Shown here: positions 17,260 to 26,315 of the stretch, in pieces
Numbering within the stretch: position 1 is the stretch's first letter
How the letters are laid out: every line of letters starts with the position of its first letter
Source: Brachionus manjavacas
Lineage: Eukaryota > Rotifera > Eurotatoria > Ploima > Brachionidae
Assembly: GCA_019054805.1 (NCBI GenBank)
Contig: JAHQIY010000040.1
Location: forward strand, 1-64,000
Direction of reading: 5' to 3'
DNA length: 64,000 bases
The notes under the pieces: generated by a model
Told to the model about the DNA's origin: nothing
The model's input: only the letters and a program-made list of their open reading frames with translations
Database searches by the model: none
Translations under genes and position numbers: made by a program

Positions 17260-18399
17260 CTAGGATGATTGAAGCTCCCGAAGCAATGGAAAAGCGGCTT
17301 TGGAGTGCTGACCTGTGACGACGAATCCAACCAACTTGTTTTCATCGTTATAGGCTTTAGCTTTAATTCCATCAGACAGAAACTCTGCTTCCCAGCGACA
17401 GGCTGTATCGACATCGCGCCCAGCAAGTTGAATGGGATAACTAGGCGTTTTTACCTTGGTCATGATATGTGGCAACACTAAACTGCCTTCACCCGTGGTC
17501 AACTGCTTTGCCAAAACATTCGCTGCCAGTATGGCAGGCTGAAGATACGCGAGTATGCGCCCTTCCATCTCAGCGCAATCACCAATTGCATACACATCCT
17601 TTGCACTTGTTGCCATTGCAGAATCCACCACAATGCCACGATTCGTTTTGAGCCCCGCTTGTTCGGCTAACGCTATGTTTGGTCGAATACCTGCAGCCGC
17701 TATCACTTCATCCACTTCAATGTATCTTGGCGCTGAAGTCTGAAGCAGTAAGCCATCGTCCACCTTTGACACTTTCGCGATGCTAGAACTCGTCTCAACG
17801 CCAATCCCTAAATCAGTCAGTTCACGTTCTAGCTCAATGGAGACGAACGGCGGGATCAGATTACCAAGCAAGTAAGGTGCAGGTTCTATGATTGTCACTT
17901 GTTTGCCTGCAATACGCAGATCGAGTGCTAACTCAACCCCGATTAAACCGCCGCCTACTACAGCGATTCGCTGAGCAGCATCGACCTGCGATTTGCATTT
18001 CTTGAACTCTTCCAGGCTATTGAGAGTTAATACATCGTCACGTTGCAATCCCTTGGTTGGAGGAATAAAGGTACTCGCACCAGTAGCCAAGACCAACTTC
18101 GAATAGTGATACCTGTTTCCTTCGGCATAAACACAATGCTCTTCAACATCAATGTGATTGACTAAGGTATTGGTACGGATGGTCACATTGTATTGCTCTG
18201 CTAGTGCCTGTGCAGTATTCAGCACCAACTCATCAGGCTGTTGCTCTTTGCTAAACACATGAGACAGGCTTGGCTTGTTGTACTCAATCCCTTCATCGGC
18301 AGTGATTAACTCGATGGCAATTTGCTCATCCGTTTTTCGCAGCATCTTGATTGTTTGCAGGGCAGCGAAACCGCCGCCCACAATAATGATTGGATTCAT
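17260..18399 (-). CDS. norW: NADH:flavorubredoxin reductase
   Basis: This 379-residue FAD-dependent oxidoreductase passes electrons from NADH to the rubredoxin domain of NorV for nitric oxide reduction. The FAD-binding GGGFAAL motif lies at residues 7-13, the NAD-binding VVGGGLIGVELALDLRIAG near 150 and a second FAD motif (VYAIGDCAEMEG) near 275. I placed the start at 18399, where the ATG overlaps the norV stop; the 13-residue extension in a longer reading is not family-like. It is coupled to norV. Confidence 0.92.
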   Translation of the reverse strand: MNPIIIVGGGFAALQTIKMLRKTDEQIAIELITADEGIEYNKPSLSHVFSKEQQPDELVLNTAQALAEQYNVTIRTNTLVNHIDVEEHCVYAEGNRYHYSKLVLATGASTFIPPTKGLQRDDVLTLNSLEEFKKCKSQVDAAQRIAVVGGGLIGVELALDLRIAGKQVTIIEPAPYLLGNLIPPFVSIELERELTDLGIGVETSSSIAKVSKVDDGLLLQTSAPRYIEVDEVIAAAGIRPNIALAEQAGLKTNRGIVVDSAMATSAKDVYAIGDCAEMEGRILAYLQPAILAANVLAKQLTTGEGSLVLPHIMTKVKTPSYPIQLAGRDVDTACRWEAEFLSDGIKAKAYNDENKLVGFVVTGQHSKAAFPLLRELQSS

Positions 18400-19880
18400 C
18401 ACTTCACCTCGACGAAGACTTCTTTGCCTAACTGACATTCAGGGCATAAGAACCAGTCTGGTAGATCTTCGAATGAAGTACCCGGGTCAATATCTTGATT
18501 CGGTTCACCGAGTTGTGGGTCATAAATCCACTCGCAAACAGTACAACGCCAGCATGTGCAGTTTGAGTCATGTTCTTCTCTGGCATCAGTGGCTTGAGCT
18601 TGCACTTCTTGAGCGACTTGAGGTTCATCTTCCAATCTCTCAACGGTACGCTCTACTTGTTTAGGCTGACTTAAATTTTCACTTCCAACACGCCATACAT
18701 GTGCCAATGTAGAACCATAATCCATACACTCGCGTAGTGCGCCAGTATCCGGTTTCCAGTGAATATGTTGCGGTTGGCTAACGTCAAAGCCTGCCTCACG
18801 TAGTCGGGTATCAATGCGTTTAACCGCACCACCAGTCCAACCTGAGGAGCCAAACGCAGCCGCTTTCTTACCAGAGAAACGTAGGCCGTGAATCTCTTCT
18901 AACAGAGCTGCTATTTGCGGCATCATCACATTGTTCATCGTTGACGAACCGACCAGCACACCTTTTGAACGAAAAACGTTGGCGAGAATTTCATTCTTAT
19001 CATGGACAGAGATGTTAAAGACTTTAATCGCAGTCTCAGGGCTACCTTTACGAATCCCTTTCGCAATCGCATCAGCCATCATGCGAGTATTGTTAGACAT
19101 AGTGTCGTACACGATGGTAATGCGGTCTTCCTTATAGGATTGTGACCACTCATAGTATTGCTCAACAATCTGTGTCGCGTTCTCTCGCCAAATACAACCA
19201 TGTGACGTCGCAATCACATCAATAGGGACACCAAGGCTCAACACTTCCTCGATCTTGGCTTTAACCAATGGGGCAAATGGGGTCAGGATGTTAGAGAAAT
19301 AACGCAGGCATTGCTCGTGTAGCTCAACTTGGTCAAGCTGATCATTAAATAGGTTCTCATCACAGTAATGCTGACCGAAGGCATCATTACTGAATAGAAC
19401 ATTATCTTCAGTTAAGTAGCTCGCCATTGAATCCGGCCAATGCAGCATCTTCATCTCAACAAAAACGAGTGACTTACCGTTACCCACATCGAGAGTGTCA
19501 CCCGTTTTAACCGTTCTAAAATTCCAGTTTGGGTTATGGTGATGACCGACAATTGAAGTCACGCCCGCTTCAGTACAATAAATTGGCGTGTTTGGAATCT
19601 TCGCCATAAGTGCGGATAGCGCACCTGCATGATCCTCTTCAGCATGTTGACAAATAATGTAGTCTATTTCGTTAAGGTCGATTTCCATTTCCAAGTTTGC
19701 AATGAATTGCTCACTAAAGCGGTGATCCACCGTATCAACCAAGACTGTCTTCTCTTCACGAATCAAGTACGAGTTATAACTCGTCCCTTTGTTCAAATGG
19801 TATTCCTTACCATGAAAATGTTCTGTTTCCCAATCATGGATACCGACCCAGTGAACATTTGATTTAACGTGAATAGTCAT
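18399..19880 (-). CDS. norV: Anaerobic nitric oxide reductase flavorubredoxin
   Basis: The 493-residue protein reduces NO to N2O under low oxygen. It has an N-terminal metallo-beta-lactamase-type diiron domain ([13 protein letters not shown] near residue 80, then [11 protein letters not shown]), a central flavodoxin domain ([20 protein letters not shown] near 255) and a C-terminal rubredoxin domain with two CxxC pairs (CTVC and CPEC). This is the full NorV architecture. AAGGTAT precedes the ATG. The promoter region carries sigma-54 and NorR-like sites, but no norR is adjacent. Confidence 0.95.
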   Translation of the reverse strand: MTIHVKSNVHWVGIHDWETEHFHGKEYHLNKGTSYNSYLIREEKTVLVDTVDHRFSEQFIANLEMEIDLNEIDYIICQHAEEDHAGALSALMAKIPNTPIYCTEAGVTSIVGHHHNPNWNFRTVKTGDTLDVGNGKSLVFVEMKMLHWPDSMASYLTEDNVLFSNDAFGQHYCDENLFNDQLDQVELHEQCLRYFSNILTPFAPLVKAKIEEVLSLGVPIDVIATSHGCIWRENATQIVEQYYEWSQSYKEDRITIVYDTMSNNTRMMADAIAKGIRKGSPETAIKVFNISVHDKNEILANVFRSKGVLVGSSTMNNVMMPQIAALLEEIHGLRFSGKKAAAFGSSGWTGGAVKRIDTRLREAGFDVSQPQHIHWKPDTGALRECMDYGSTLAHVWRVGSENLSQPKQVERTVERLEDEPQVAQEVQAQATDAREEHDSNCTCWRCTVCEWIYDPQLGEPNQDIDPGTSFEDLPDWFLCPECQLGKEVFVEVK

Positions 19881-19916
19881 AATGTATATACCTTGTGCTA
19901 GTTACTAACCTCTCTA

Positions 19917-19933
19917 TTGCACCCCTCGCGCCA
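19917..19933 (-). promoter_or_regulatory. Sigma-54 promoter of norVW
   Basis: On the minus strand TGGCGCGAGGGGTGCAA matches the sigma-54 pattern TGGCAC-N5-TTGCA, with -24 GG and -12 GC at the right spacing, 37 bases before the norV start codon. The -24 element reads TGGCGC and the -12 element GTGCAA. Confidence 0.75.
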
Positions 19934-19989
19934 ACTTTTTAACAAACTGTATTTAAAGGAATTTATTAAAAACCACACCGCTTGAATGA

Positions 19990-20025
19990 GTCAATATGAC
20001 ACAATGGATAAAATGTCATATTGAC
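19990..20025 (-). promoter_or_regulatory. Pair of NorR-type enhancer sites
   Basis: GTCAATATGAC (19990-20000) and GTCATATTGAC (20015-20025) are near-palindromic and both fit the GT-N7-AC core bound by NorR. Their centres are 25 bases apart, and they lie about 60-90 bases upstream of the sigma-54 promoter. E. coli norVW has three such sites; I see two clear ones. Confidence 0.75.
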
Positions 20026-20366
20026 ACTAAAGGTTAAAATGACTCTCAATATTTTTCAATGTGAATTAAGTGTTATTAAAATATGAAGAAGTATCGATTA
20101 ATGATGATTTTGAGACACTTCGCTCCCCACTTGAGCATTCTAGTCATCACCCATGAACCGACTAGAATCCGTATTAATCCACCTTGTTCATCATTTTTAT
20201 CAATAACATAGAGAAACCGCTCTGTGATCTTCCTTCGTATTTTTAAACCGCTAACAACTCAATCAATATAAAGTGCGAGTTAATTCACGGTTTATCTGAG
20301 AGGTAATTTTACACTGCAAAAAATCCATCGACTTAGATCGACACATAACAACACTAGGATCTCCTA
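20026..20366. other. Intergenic stretch without a gene
   Basis: I see no open reading frame, RNA gene or convincing hairpin between the NorR-like sites and the start of the YdcF-like gene. CTAGGATCTCCTA just before 20367 holds the ribosome site of that gene. In particular there is no norR gene here. Confidence 0.6.
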
Positions 20367-21464
20367 ATGAAGAAGAACATCATTGCCCTCGCCCTAGGTA
20401 GCGTTATCGCTTTAACTGCTGCGCCATACTCTCTTGCCGCTAATGACTCTACAGTGCAAGCCTCAACAGATTACGCCCAACTCGTCACTAAAAGACAGGT
20501 GGTTGATCAGCTTCTGAGCGATGCTGTGACAGCATTTAAATCCCCCGCTCGAATCTCTCATGCTGGGTTCACTGCGAAAATGCCAAGTAATATGGAGATT
20601 GTTACCGATCGCTTACTTGAGGCATACGAACTAGAACCATACCGTACTGATCTTCTTATCTCAGCGGCTAATGCTCAGATTTATAACAAGAATGTTGATC
20701 GTGCGATTGAGCTATTTGAGCAAGCGCTGACGGTGGCACCGGATGATGTCGATCTACATGCCTACCTTGCGGTATGGCAACGCTTCAAAGGCAACCAAGC
20801 TGAGTCAAGCAAACACATGGATGCTTTATCTAAACTCAATGCGGGCAAAGCGGCTGACATTAAGCGAATTTTCTCGACGGTAGATCGCGTACTAGAGACG
20901 CCACTAAAAGAGAAAGCAGCGCAAGGTAAGTTAGAAGATAAGGGAGCGATCGTTACTCTGGGTTACGCGCTAAACCCAGATGGCTCAATGCACCAGATCT
21001 TAGTTGAGCGTCTTGAAACCACTTTGGCAATGGCAAAAGCAAACCCAGATGCGCTTATCGTGCTAACAGGTGGCGTACCAAAGAACCACAAGACCGAAGG
21101 CAAGTTAATGGCTGACTGGCTGATCGAGAAAGGCGTCAGCAAAGACAGAATCATTGAAGAAAACTACGCCACCAGCACTGTTGGCAACGCGCTATTTAGC
21201 AGCTATGCCCTAGCCCGCCACAACATCAAACATGCAACCATCATTAGCTCTGCAAGCCATGTGCGTCGTGGTCAGACACTGTTTGAAATTGCAAGCTGGC
21301 AAACAGGCCCACAAGGCATCACGTTCGATACAGTCAGCTACCCAGATAAGCCGCTAAAAGAGCTCACTAAAGCGAGTGACAGTGAGCTACTAGGAATCTA
21401 CCGCGATGCCCTTCGAACCTACGGCATGTGGAGCTACCGCTCATACCCGTTGGAATCTCGCTAA
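20367..21464 (+). CDS. Periplasmic TPR-like protein with YdcF/ElyC (DUF218) domain
   Basis: The 365-residue protein has a cleavable signal (MKKNIIALALGSVIALTAAP ending at SLAA). It continues with a TPR-like helical region (residues 85-150, DRAIELFEQALTVAPDD) and a DUF218 domain (about 190-340: IVLTGG at the start of the fold, then ENYATSTVGNALFSS and IISSASHVRRGQTLFEIASW). DUF218 proteins such as ElyC and SanA act in envelope or peptidoglycan precursor metabolism. The TPR extension is unusual compared with short YdcF. It stands alone, with a strong terminator. Confidence 0.8.
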   Translation: MKKNIIALALGSVIALTAAPYSLAANDSTVQASTDYAQLVTKRQVVDQLLSDAVTAFKSPARISHAGFTAKMPSNMEIVTDRLLEAYELEPYRTDLLISAANAQIYNKNVDRAIELFEQALTVAPDDVDLHAYLAVWQRFKGNQAESSKHMDALSKLNAGKAADIKRIFSTVDRVLETPLKEKAAQGKLEDKGAIVTLGYALNPDGSMHQILVERLETTLAMAKANPDALIVLTGGVPKNHKTEGKLMADWLIEKGVSKDRIIEENYATSTVGNALFSSYALARHNIKHATIISSASHVRRGQTLFEIASWQTGPQGITFDTVSYPDKPLKELTKASDSELLGIYRDALRTYGMWSYRSYPLESR

Positions 21465-21475
21465 GATAAAAAAGT

Positions 21476-21502
21476 AAAAAGGTCGCGTGATGCGACCTTT
21501 TT
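21476..21502 (+). terminator. Rho-independent terminator after the YdcF-like gene
   Basis: AAAAAGGTCGC and GCGACCTTTTT form a perfect 11-bp stem around GTGAT. The core GGTCGCGTGATGCGACC also occurs, in the other orientation, in the terminator at 34750-34778. Confidence 0.92.
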
Positions 21503-21843
21503 AGTTTTTGGAGCAGGGTTCGGTGTGAACTGTTGGTTTCTATTGAGGTGAAGGCAACATTGACTGTGCTAATGACTTTGGGTACTAGAGTTATTTTTGG
21601 ACAAAGATGAGTCAGTTACTTAGCCAAGTTGCATTAGATGAGGTATTGCAAACCTTGTTGCTCTCTAAAACTAACGGTTTTCGCTTAACTAAAGGTTGAT
21701 TGTTCTCAAAGCAATATTTAGGGCACCTAATTTCCTTGATCTGGGTTACACATGATACTCACCAATCTGCACATCTATATTTACAGTGCATTGTAAGAAA
21801 ATGATACAATTCCTCATCTTACATATATTGATAGGGTGACAGA
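21503..21843. other. AT-rich leader region of the two-gene membrane operon
   Basis: There is no convincing gene here. A 30-codon frame (21607-21699, beginning MSQLLSQVALDEVLQ) has no clear ribosome site and may be a relic. TTTACA and GATACA spaced by 17 bases, about 45 bases before the gene at 21844, could be its promoter. No stable hairpin or array is obvious. Confidence 0.4.
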
Positions 21844-22719
21844 GTGCCAGAGTGGATTCTAAAGCTTGTAACAGCAGTAACTTCGGTTAAGACAGCCTTA
21901 AAGCTATTTGTGTTTGTGCTGCTTCTAGTATTCTTTTGGAGCTTCACAAGTGCTTTCATGGCTTCGAAGAGGCTACCAAATGAATACATCCCCTACATAC
22001 TTATGCTGACCGCTTACAGCCTTTCCCACTTATCCATAGAGCTTTTGTATTGGCTGAAATCTTGGAACAAGCGTAGACAAGACAAAAATGAAGAGTCACT
22101 TCAACAAAAGCAAGCACTAGAGGCTGCAAGGAAAGAGGTAAAGTCTAAGGTATCGGCATTTAGACGAGAAGTTGAATCAACGCTACCTCACCTCGATAGA
22201 ACAGAGTTTTCACTATTAAAAAGAATGCTATCCGAAAGCGTATCTTTAGAGCGAAATAGAGACCCTGCTCTTCACTTTCATAACATTGGTTACATCAGAG
22301 CCATAGGGCGCAAGAGCTTCTCTGCAAACGTCTACGAGTTGCATCCAATTGTTCGAGATTGTTTAACGAACTACCTCGCAGAAGAACGTAAAAAGACCTT
22401 GATAGCCTTTTCTAACGACTTAAAAGATGAAGAAAAAGAGTTTTTGCGAATCTTCTTTGAACAGGAAATCCCTTTTGGAGTACCAGAGCAAGAAGAGAAG
22501 GTGCCTTCTAACGTGTTTAACGCAAAATACAATATGGTGAGGAGTGAAATTATCACCGAAGAAGGTTACTCGTTTACCTTACCCGAAGATACAAAAGAGA
22601 GACTTATCGAAGATAATCACTTTGAAGTGTGCTATCGAAACCTTGCTGAACTGGATGGGCATTACATTCTAGCAGTCCAAGCTAGAGGTTCAGGAGCTAT
22701 AGGTTCAATGAGAAGGTAG
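21844..22719 (+). CDS. Unknown membrane protein, possibly SieB-like (superinfection exclusion)
   Basis: The protein has 291 residues. Two hydrophobic segments (about 20-41, LKLFVFVLLLVFFWSF, and 48-69, YIPYILMLTAYSLSHLSIEL) are followed by a long cytoplasmic-type region starting with a charged helix. The block around residues 116-175 (LPHLDRTEFSLLKRML, then NVYELHPIVRDCL) resembles the layout of SieB-family phage exclusion proteins, but I cannot confirm this by eye. The start is a GTG or a nearby codon after AGGGTGACAGA. It ends 5 bases before the next gene. Base use is AT-richer than the surroundings, suggesting transfer. Confidence 0.5.
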   Translation: MPEWILKLVTAVTSVKTALKLFVFVLLLVFFWSFTSAFMASKRLPNEYIPYILMLTAYSLSHLSIELLYWLKSWNKRRQDKNEESLQQKQALEAARKEVKSKVSAFRREVESTLPHLDRTEFSLLKRMLSESVSLERNRDPALHFHNIGYIRAIGRKSFSANVYELHPIVRDCLTNYLAEERKKTLIAFSNDLKDEEKEFLRIFFEQEIPFGVPEQEEKVPSNVFNAKYNMVRSEIITEEGYSFTLPEDTKERLIEDNHFEVCYRNLAELDGHYILAVQARGSGAIGSMRR

Positions 22720-22724
22720 AACCA

Positions 22725-23966
22725 ATGTCAGATAACAAAAAACTATCTCAAACAAAGCTATTCAAAGCAGCAATAGGAGTACCGATTTTAGGCTCATTTG
22801 CATTGGGTTACGTGCTCCACACCTATGAAGATGCACCCAAGCTACTAGCTGACTTCTGGACGACCTTCAAAATACCTATGACTATCGCCTCTTTGAGCAT
22901 TCCTTTAGTTGCTTGGGTTACTGCTAACCACCGTTCAGAGCAGACTATGAAGGGTTTAGAGCTACAAAAGGACAAGCGTCTTTATGAAATGTATTACGAG
23001 CAACAAAAGCATTTTGAAAAAGTCATGGGAAGACGGGTAAAGAATGCGAAGTTCAAGTATATAACAGAGGAAGATTTACCTGTAATTTTCTCAGAATTGT
23101 ACGAGTTCAACCGCATTCAAGAAAAAGGCGAAGTCACCTTAAAGCCGACTGCTGTAGCGGAAGTGAATAGGTTTGTTATTCAGACAGGTGAAATCCTTTA
23201 TAGCTTTTACGAGCATTTCTCGGAGCACAAAGAAAAGAACCCCGACCAAAAACGAGCTCTAGATGGTTTCATTCACCAGTTGTATACACATCTCCAAAAT
23301 AACCTGCATAAGCTTAGTGATGACATAGGGGTTAGGTTCATAGACTTGTCAGATTCTAGTGTAGAGATATTCAGCAGAGCCTATTCAGAAGTCATTCATC
23401 TAGCGTATTACATGGGTGACGACTTTAAAGAGGTATGGGATGTGTCACCAGAAGAAGATGGAAATTCTAGAGACCAGAACATATTAAATACCTTTAGTGC
23501 TATCGAAGAGGTTATACGTGGTCATATGGGTGTAGTTGGTGAGGCAAGCTTTAGCAACCTAGAACATGACGTAGCATCTAGAGAAGTCATCAAGATGGCT
23601 AATGCGTCACCTTTACAGAACCTAGTAAAAAATTCGTGTCAGAAGTTATTGGAAGACCTAACCAATCGCTTTGAATTTGAAGATATAGCCGTAATTGAAG
23701 GTAAATACGAAAAATTCCAGTTCCCTACGAGGGAAGAACTACCAACACTTGAACTATGGTTCGATGAAATCTCAGATAGTGAGGGTGATTTAGTGCTAAC
23801 TACCCCAGACAGCGAGCATAGAGCTAGATTCACTATCTTAGATGAAAAGGTTGAAGTTGATGGAAAAGAACAGACTAAATACACCATTGATGACGATATG
23901 GGTGAGAAGTTCATAAAGCTATCTTTACAATCTCTTAGTTCTGTTTTTTGTAGTTCGGCAGACTAA
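22725..23966 (+). CDS. Unknown protein with two N-terminal membrane helices
   Basis: The 413-residue protein has two membrane helices near the N-terminus (about 12-29, KAAIGVPILGSFALGYVL, and 46-63, IPMTIASLSIPLVAWVTA). They are followed by NHRSEQTMKGLELQKDKR and a long helical, acidic cytoplasmic region. The helix pair followed by an ANHRSEQ-like segment occurs in many uncharacterised membrane proteins near prophages and defence genes, but I do not recognise a named family. It is cotranscribed with the gene at 21844 (5-base gap, GAAGGTAGAACC as ribosome site). No catalytic motif is visible. Confidence 0.5.
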   Translation: MSDNKKLSQTKLFKAAIGVPILGSFALGYVLHTYEDAPKLLADFWTTFKIPMTIASLSIPLVAWVTANHRSEQTMKGLELQKDKRLYEMYYEQQKHFEKVMGRRVKNAKFKYITEEDLPVIFSELYEFNRIQEKGEVTLKPTAVAEVNRFVIQTGEILYSFYEHFSEHKEKNPDQKRALDGFIHQLYTHLQNNLHKLSDDIGVRFIDLSDSSVEIFSRAYSEVIHLAYYMGDDFKEVWDVSPEEDGNSRDQNILNTFSAIEEVIRGHMGVVGEASFSNLEHDVASREVIKMANASPLQNLVKNSCQKLLEDLTNRFEFEDIAVIEGKYEKFQFPTREELPTLELWFDEISDSEGDLVLTTPDSEHRARFTILDEKVEVDGKEQTKYTIDDDMGEKFIKLSLQSLSSVFCSSAD

Positions 23967-24078
23967 CTTTGACAAAACCTACAAACTTGTAGATGTTCTA
24001 GGGTTAGAAAAAGTAAGTTATTGCACCACTTTATCTGCACTATTAATAGATTTAACTAAAACGTTTTGGGGCAAAAGT

Positions 24079-24102
24079 GTTTCAGCCAAAAGTGGCTGAA
24101 AC
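24079..24102. terminator. Hairpin between convergent genes
   Basis: GTTTCAGCC and GGCTGAAAC form a perfect 9-bp stem around AAAAGT. It lies between the end of the two-gene membrane operon and the end of the PEP mutase-like gene and probably terminates one of them, though no T tract follows. Confidence 0.55.
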
Positions 24103-24111
24103 TAATAAAGG

Positions 24112-24870
24112 CTATTTAAATAATGCCTCAAAAGATTGCTCTCTTTTAATTGAAGCCAAGCTAGAGGATAGAGAAGCAAGCATTGCCTCATGTACAAAAT
24201 TGCCCATGCTTATGCGTTTTACACCTAGGTTTTTCAGTTCAGAAAAACTAGGTAATCCCGGAAAGCACATTACATTTATTGGCAGTGACGTGCTATCGAC
24301 AACTGATTTGATATCATCTTTTTTATTGATACATGGAAGGAAAATGCCATCAGCGCCCGCCTGTTGGTATTGATTTATTCTCTCGATACTAGTTGCAAGA
24401 GGCTCTTCAACATTAAGTAGGAATGCGTCACTTCTGACATTAATGAAAATTTCAAGGCCTGCTTCGCGAATACATTCTCTAACTTTTTCTAAAGTTTTGC
24501 TGAACAGAACGCTGTCACATAAGCGCCTTTCACCGTCTACGACGACACTGTCTTCTATGTTGACTCCAACAACACCAATTTTAACTAACTCAATCATATT
24601 CTTCGCTATGACTTCAGGCGTCTCTCCGTAGCCAGACTCTAGATCTACGGTTAACGGCAGTTCTGTTGACTTCACAATGGCTTTTACAATCGACAAAAGG
24701 TCTTCGAAACGAATATTTTCTCCATCTTCCTTCCCAAGATTCTTAGCAATAGCTGCGCTAGAAGTACCAATAACAGAAAACCCGACACTTTCGGCGATTT
24801 TCGCGCTTGGTACATCCCATACATTACAAATAACTAGTGGTTCTTCCATTTCATGCATATTCTTGAACAT
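24112..24870 (-). CDS. Isocitrate lyase/PEP mutase family protein
   Basis: The 252-residue TIM-barrel protein belongs to the isocitrate lyase/phosphoenolpyruvate mutase superfamily: VICNVWDVPSAKIAESVGF near the start, GTSSAAIAKNLG, DLESGYGETPEV and VGVNIEDSV around residues 35-110. Such enzymes cleave or form C-C or P-C bonds next to a carboxylate (2-methylisocitrate, oxaloacetate, phosphonopyruvate). The active-site KKCGH-type motif of true isocitrate lyases is absent, as in the short PEP mutase-like group. No phosphonate or methylcitrate genes adjoin, so the reaction is unknown. Confidence 0.8.
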   Translation of the reverse strand: MFKNMHEMEEPLVICNVWDVPSAKIAESVGFSVIGTSSAAIAKNLGKEDGENIRFEDLLSIVKAIVKSTELPLTVDLESGYGETPEVIAKNMIELVKIGVVGVNIEDSVVVDGERRLCDSVLFSKTLEKVRECIREAGLEIFINVRSDAFLLNVEEPLATSIERINQYQQAGADGIFLPCINKKDDIKSVVDSTSLPINVMCFPGLPSFSELKNLGVKRISMGNFVHEAMLASLSSSLASIKREQSFEALFK

Positions 24871-25034
24871 GGCTTATACTCCAATTTGCTTTTTATATTG
24901 AATACTTTCAATTAGATGCTATCAACGGAAGATAAATAAGACGTGCCATTTTCGGAACTGAACAATAAGTACTTGTATGGCCTATATTCATTCGGCTCTG
25001 CTGCACTCGATACAATAAGTCAATATCCCCCCTA

Positions 25035-25370
25035 TCAACCTTCCCCGCGAAACGTCAGCCGCCATTCAGAGGGTGAGACATTGAAGCTCTTTTTGAAGTG
25101 TTTACGGAAAACACTTTCTGAACCGATCCCAGAAAGCTCTGCGATGGTCGATATTAAGTGATGGGTAGATTCCAGCAGTTGCTGGCTTAATGCTAGGCGT
25201 TGATTTAGCAACCACTCGCCGAAAGTACAGCCATACACAGCCTTAAACTGGCGAGTAAATGTACGCCGACTCATTGCACAGCGCTGAGCGACAGAGTCTA
25301 GGTCATAGTCGTTCACTAAGTTCAGACTGATGTCATCGAGCGCCACTAAAGCAATCTTGTATTTCGTCAT
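25035..25370 (-). CDS. Stand-alone AraC-type DNA-binding domain (possible truncated regulator)
   Basis: The 111 residues contain only the two helix-turn-helix units of an AraC/GlxA-type regulator: VAQRCAMSRRTFTRQFKAVY and AELSGIGSESVFRKHFKKSF, then NVSPSEWRL. FtrA/GlxA regulators normally carry a DJ-1/PfpI-like domain of about 200 residues before this, so the gene may be the 3' remnant of a longer one. Stand-alone AraC domains of about this size (as in MarA and SoxS) do exist. No ribosome site is convincing. I favour truncation but cannot prove it. Confidence 0.6.
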   Translation of the reverse strand: MTKYKIALVALDDISLNLVNDYDLDSVAQRCAMSRRTFTRQFKAVYGCTFGEWLLNQRLALSQQLLESTHHLISTIAELSGIGSESVFRKHFKKSFNVSPSEWRLTFRGEG

Positions 25371-25469
25371 CCACTTTGACCCGATTTGAGCGGTAGTTGT
25401 CCTTTTGACCAGTATTACACAATCCCACTAAGCTGCATACTTACCCTATCAACCAGATAGGAGTTACAC

Positions 25470-26261
25470 ATGAAAATTCACCACTTACGCAGCGCGACGT
25501 TCGTTATTGAATCTGGCGAGCACTATATTTTGATTGACCCGATGCTAGGTGGTAAGGGCTCTATGCCGCCGTTTTCCGTGTTTCGCTTTAAAGCAACAAA
25601 GAACCCAACTGTAGATTTACCAAACAATGCGAACGCCCTGCTTAGCAAGGTTAACCAGTCATTGATTACCCATAGCCAGACCTTTGGCTTTAAGCCGCTA
25701 CAGCATGGCGATCATTTAGATCCCGCCGGTGAAAAGTTCCTGATTGAGCAGAACGTGCCAGTGACCACATTGAGCAAAGACCAAGCCTACCTAGAGAAGT
25801 ACGGCATGACGGTTTCCAATGGGCTAACACCTTGGCAAACCACGCCATTTCTTGGGGGCTCGATTACCGCCGTTCCAGCTCAACACGGTCATGGCTGGAT
25901 TCATAAAGTAATGGCGAATGGTTGTGGTTTCTTCCTTCAGCTGCCGAACGAGCCGAGCATCTACATTAGCGGTGATACCGTATTAACACCTGATGTAAGA
26001 AAAGCGCTGAGTGAGCTAAAGCCTGATATTACTGTGGTCGCAACAGGGCAAGCTCAGATGGATGTCGGCCAGCCGCTGCTTATGTCGAGTGACGAAGTGA
26101 TGGAGTTTATTCGCTTATCGCCGAACAAGGTGATTGCCAACCACATGGATGCGCTAAACCACTGCCCAATAGACCGAGACACGCTGAAGCGCTCGCTCAA
26201 AGCAGAAGGGTTAAGCGATAAAGTACTTATCCCACTAGATGGTGAAACATTGGAGTTTTAA
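25470..26261 (+). CDS. MBL-fold metallo-hydrolase (UlaG-like)
   Basis: The 263-residue protein begins MKIHHLRSATFVIESGEHYI and includes LIDPMLGGKGSMPPF, both typical of UlaG-like metallo-beta-lactamase-fold hydrolases. The metal-binding HxHxDH region appears as LITHSQ ... QHGDHLDPAG, with extra residues between the first histidine and HGDHLD. Later ligands are in VPAQHGHGW, SGDTV and ANHMDALNH. Substrate is unknown. AGGAGTTACAC precedes the ATG. It stands alone, convergent with a LysE gene. Confidence 0.8.
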   Translation: MKIHHLRSATFVIESGEHYILIDPMLGGKGSMPPFSVFRFKATKNPTVDLPNNANALLSKVNQSLITHSQTFGFKPLQHGDHLDPAGEKFLIEQNVPVTTLSKDQAYLEKYGMTVSNGLTPWQTTPFLGGSITAVPAQHGHGWIHKVMANGCGFFLQLPNEPSIYISGDTVLTPDVRKALSELKPDITVVATGQAQMDVGQPLLMSSDEVMEFIRLSPNKVIANHMDALNHCPIDRDTLKRSLKAEGLSDKVLIPLDGETLEF

Positions 26262-26270
26262 GTCGGTATA

Positions 26271-26307
26271 GCTCTCAGGAAAGCCCCGTTCGGCGCCTCC
26301 TGAGAGC
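26271..26307. terminator. Hairpin between convergent genes
   Basis: GCTCTCAGGA (26271-26280) pairs perfectly with TCCTGAGAGC (26298-26307). It lies between the end of the UlaG-like gene and the end of the LysE gene and is symmetrical, so it may terminate both, although no long T tract follows. Confidence 0.6.
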
Positions 26308-26315
26308 CTATTTAC

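Noticed and set aside
21607-21699. A 30-codon frame beginning MSQLLSQVALDEVLQ
   Set aside because: It is short, has no good ribosome site and no match I recognise; it may be a relic but cannot be supported as a gene.
21503-21843. Idea that a retron-type noncoding RNA precedes the two-gene membrane operon
   Set aside because: No reverse transcriptase gene, no paired long repeats and no stable fold were seen in this stretch.
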